Source: Deltaproteobacteria bacterium (lineage in GTDB: Bacteria > Desulfobacterota > Deferrimicrobia > Deferrimicrobiales > Deferrimicrobiaceae). Taken from it: a stretch of DNA of 49,647 bases. Below the pieces are notes generated by a model that searched no databases, was not told the origin of the DNA, and was given only the letters and a program-made list of their open reading frames with translations. Shown in pieces: positions 49,099-49,647 of the stretch (position 1 is the first letter of the stretch; each line of letters begins with the position of its first letter). The DNA lies in contig JACRCO010000093.1 of assembly GCA_016218975.1 (NCBI GenBank), forward strand, positions 1 to 49,647, read 5' to 3'. The translations under genes were made by a program, and so were the position numbers.

Positions 49099-49317
49099 TT
49101 ATGCGGCGGGATCCCACTTGATAGATAGACGTCTTCCCGCCCCAGCACAGTCGCGTAAATAAAGATTAATAAGCGTCTGATAGGGCATTCCCAAGTCAGC
49201 AGCCATTTTCTTAAAATAGTTGATTGTATTTTCGTCAAGGCGGATCGTAACCTGCCTCTTGAAATGCTTCGCGTACGGGTTCCTCTTCGCCTTGGAAAAA
49301 TCGTATTCCTTTCTCAT
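49099..49317 (-). CDS. brnA: BrnA-like antitoxin
   Basis: The 72-residue protein has a charged start (RKEYDFSKAKRNPYAKHFKR) and a ribbon-helix-helix domain (QVTIRLDENTINYFKKMAAD), ending in LYLRDCAGAGRRLSIKW, as in BrnA/CopG-type antitoxins of the BrnTA system. ATG 49317 overlaps the stop of the brnT remnant (ATGA) and has GGAGGTGG upstream. GTG 49326 is less likely. Its toxin gene is broken, so it is an orphan antitoxin. Confidence 0.82.
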   Translation of the reverse strand: MRKEYDFSKAKRNPYAKHFKRQVTIRLDENTINYFKKMAADLGMPYQTLINLYLRDCAGAGRRLSIKWDPAA

Positions 49318-49520
49318 TTTCTCCACCTCCGCGTGTAATCCGCATGCTCGGATTTGATTGCCTTTCGTGCTGAGAAAATTCGGATGATCTCATCCTGACG
49401 TCGATAACAATGGCAAACAACCAGGATGCGCAATGAAGCGCTGAACCCCATCAGCACGATGAATTCTAATCACCACAGTCTCCCCTTGCTCTGTTTTAAG
49501 ACAAACGCTATAGAAGGATC
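49314..49520 (-). pseudogene. brnT: brnT toxin remnant, truncated by the IS3 element
   Basis: The frame ending at TGA 49316-49314 encodes VLMGFSASLRILVVCHCYR and DEIIRIFSARKAIKSEHADY, the C-terminal half of a BrnT ribonuclease toxin. Upstream in the same frame are a stop codon (TGA, near 49470) and DPSIAFVLKQ, which resembles an earlier BrnT strand. The frame then ends at 49520, where the insertion sequence begins. The N-terminal catalytic region is missing, so no toxin can be made. Confidence 0.75.
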
Positions 49521-49647
49521 TGAAGTGGAGTTGACCCGCTTTCGTGGACACTATAATCCTTTGAGGAGGAGGTGTCCGTCATGCCGAAATCACGCCCGCC
49601 GTATCCCCCGGAATTCAAGCGTCGGATGGTCGAATTGGTCCGCGCCG
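49521..49647 (+). mobile_element. Left end of an IS3-family insertion sequence (runs off the window)
   Basis: From 49521 the sequence reads TGAAGTGGAGTTGACCCG, a terminal sequence of the kind seen in IS3-family elements, followed by a promoter-like TTGACC (49531-49536) and TATAAT (49552-49557), a purine-rich ribosome site and the orfA start. The right end and target duplication lie outside the window. The junction coincides with the point where the brnT remnant stops. Confidence 0.7.
49581..49647 (+). CDS. IS3-family transposase OrfA, N-terminal part
   Basis: ATG 49581 follows GAGGAGGAGGTG. The 22 complete codons present read PPYPPEFKRRMVELVRA after MPKSR, the usual start of IS3-family OrfA helix-turn-helix proteins, which bind the terminal repeats. 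The gene continues beyond the window. Confidence 0.85.
   Translation, partial: MPKSRPPYPPEFKRRMVELVRA

Overview
The window looks like the chromosome of a GC-rich, Gram-negative member of the former Deltaproteobacteria (Desulfobacterota, in the broad neighbourhood of Geobacter or Deferrimicrobium-type lineages). The evidence is an lpxC gene (outer membrane), a complete type II secretion operon, a Tad/Flp pilus operon, three sigma-54 activators, a sensor kinase with c-type haem motifs, and a Tat-exported iron-sulphur protein with an NrfD-type membrane partner. This placement is inferred from gene content alone. No rRNA or tRNA gene was recognised.

Layout. 1-355: the end of a glycine-rich surface protein. 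711-3576: a membrane protein of unknown function, then ruvA, ruvB and a DUF2905 gene. 3795-10646: lpxC, then a probable operon of a DUF4390 exported protein, an NtrY-like kinase, an NtrX-like sigma-54 regulator and a Ser/Thr kinase with PEGA-like repeats, preceded by a good sigma-70 promoter. 10660-18481 (minus strand): an eleven-gene Tad pilus operon with overlapping start and stop codons, led by the flp pilin, with a sigma-54-type promoter and an inverted-repeat cluster upstream. The gene before it (18655-20016) encodes an FHA-domain sigma-54 activator and ends in its own terminator. 20154-20600: a lone PAS protein. 20650-36229 (minus): gspCDEFGHIJK, gspN, gspL and gspM, with two large exported proteins that end in cysteine-containing C-terminal sorting-type tails.

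36566-44824 is the most interesting stretch. A histidine kinase with two c-type haem motifs is followed by an archaemetzincin protease and an NtrC-type regulator. Just past the regulator lie two matching inverted repeats exactly 20 bp apart, then a near-perfect sigma-54 promoter (40298-40312). This promoter drives a 29-residue membrane peptide, three proteins resembling glycine-cleavage H-protein but lacking the lipoyl-lysine, a Tat-exported protein with four ferredoxin-type cysteine clusters, and an NrfD/HybB-type membrane protein. No catalytic subunit is present. I read it as a haem-sensing regulatory module wired to a membrane electron-transfer complex that I do not recognise as a described system.

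44907-49647 is a mixed accessory region: a membrane protein, an NmrA-like oxidoreductase, a NUDIX hydrolase, an exported unknown, a PIN/ribbon-helix-helix toxin-antitoxin pair, an attC-like integron site followed by a broken BrnT/BrnA module, and the left end of an IS3-family element running off the window.
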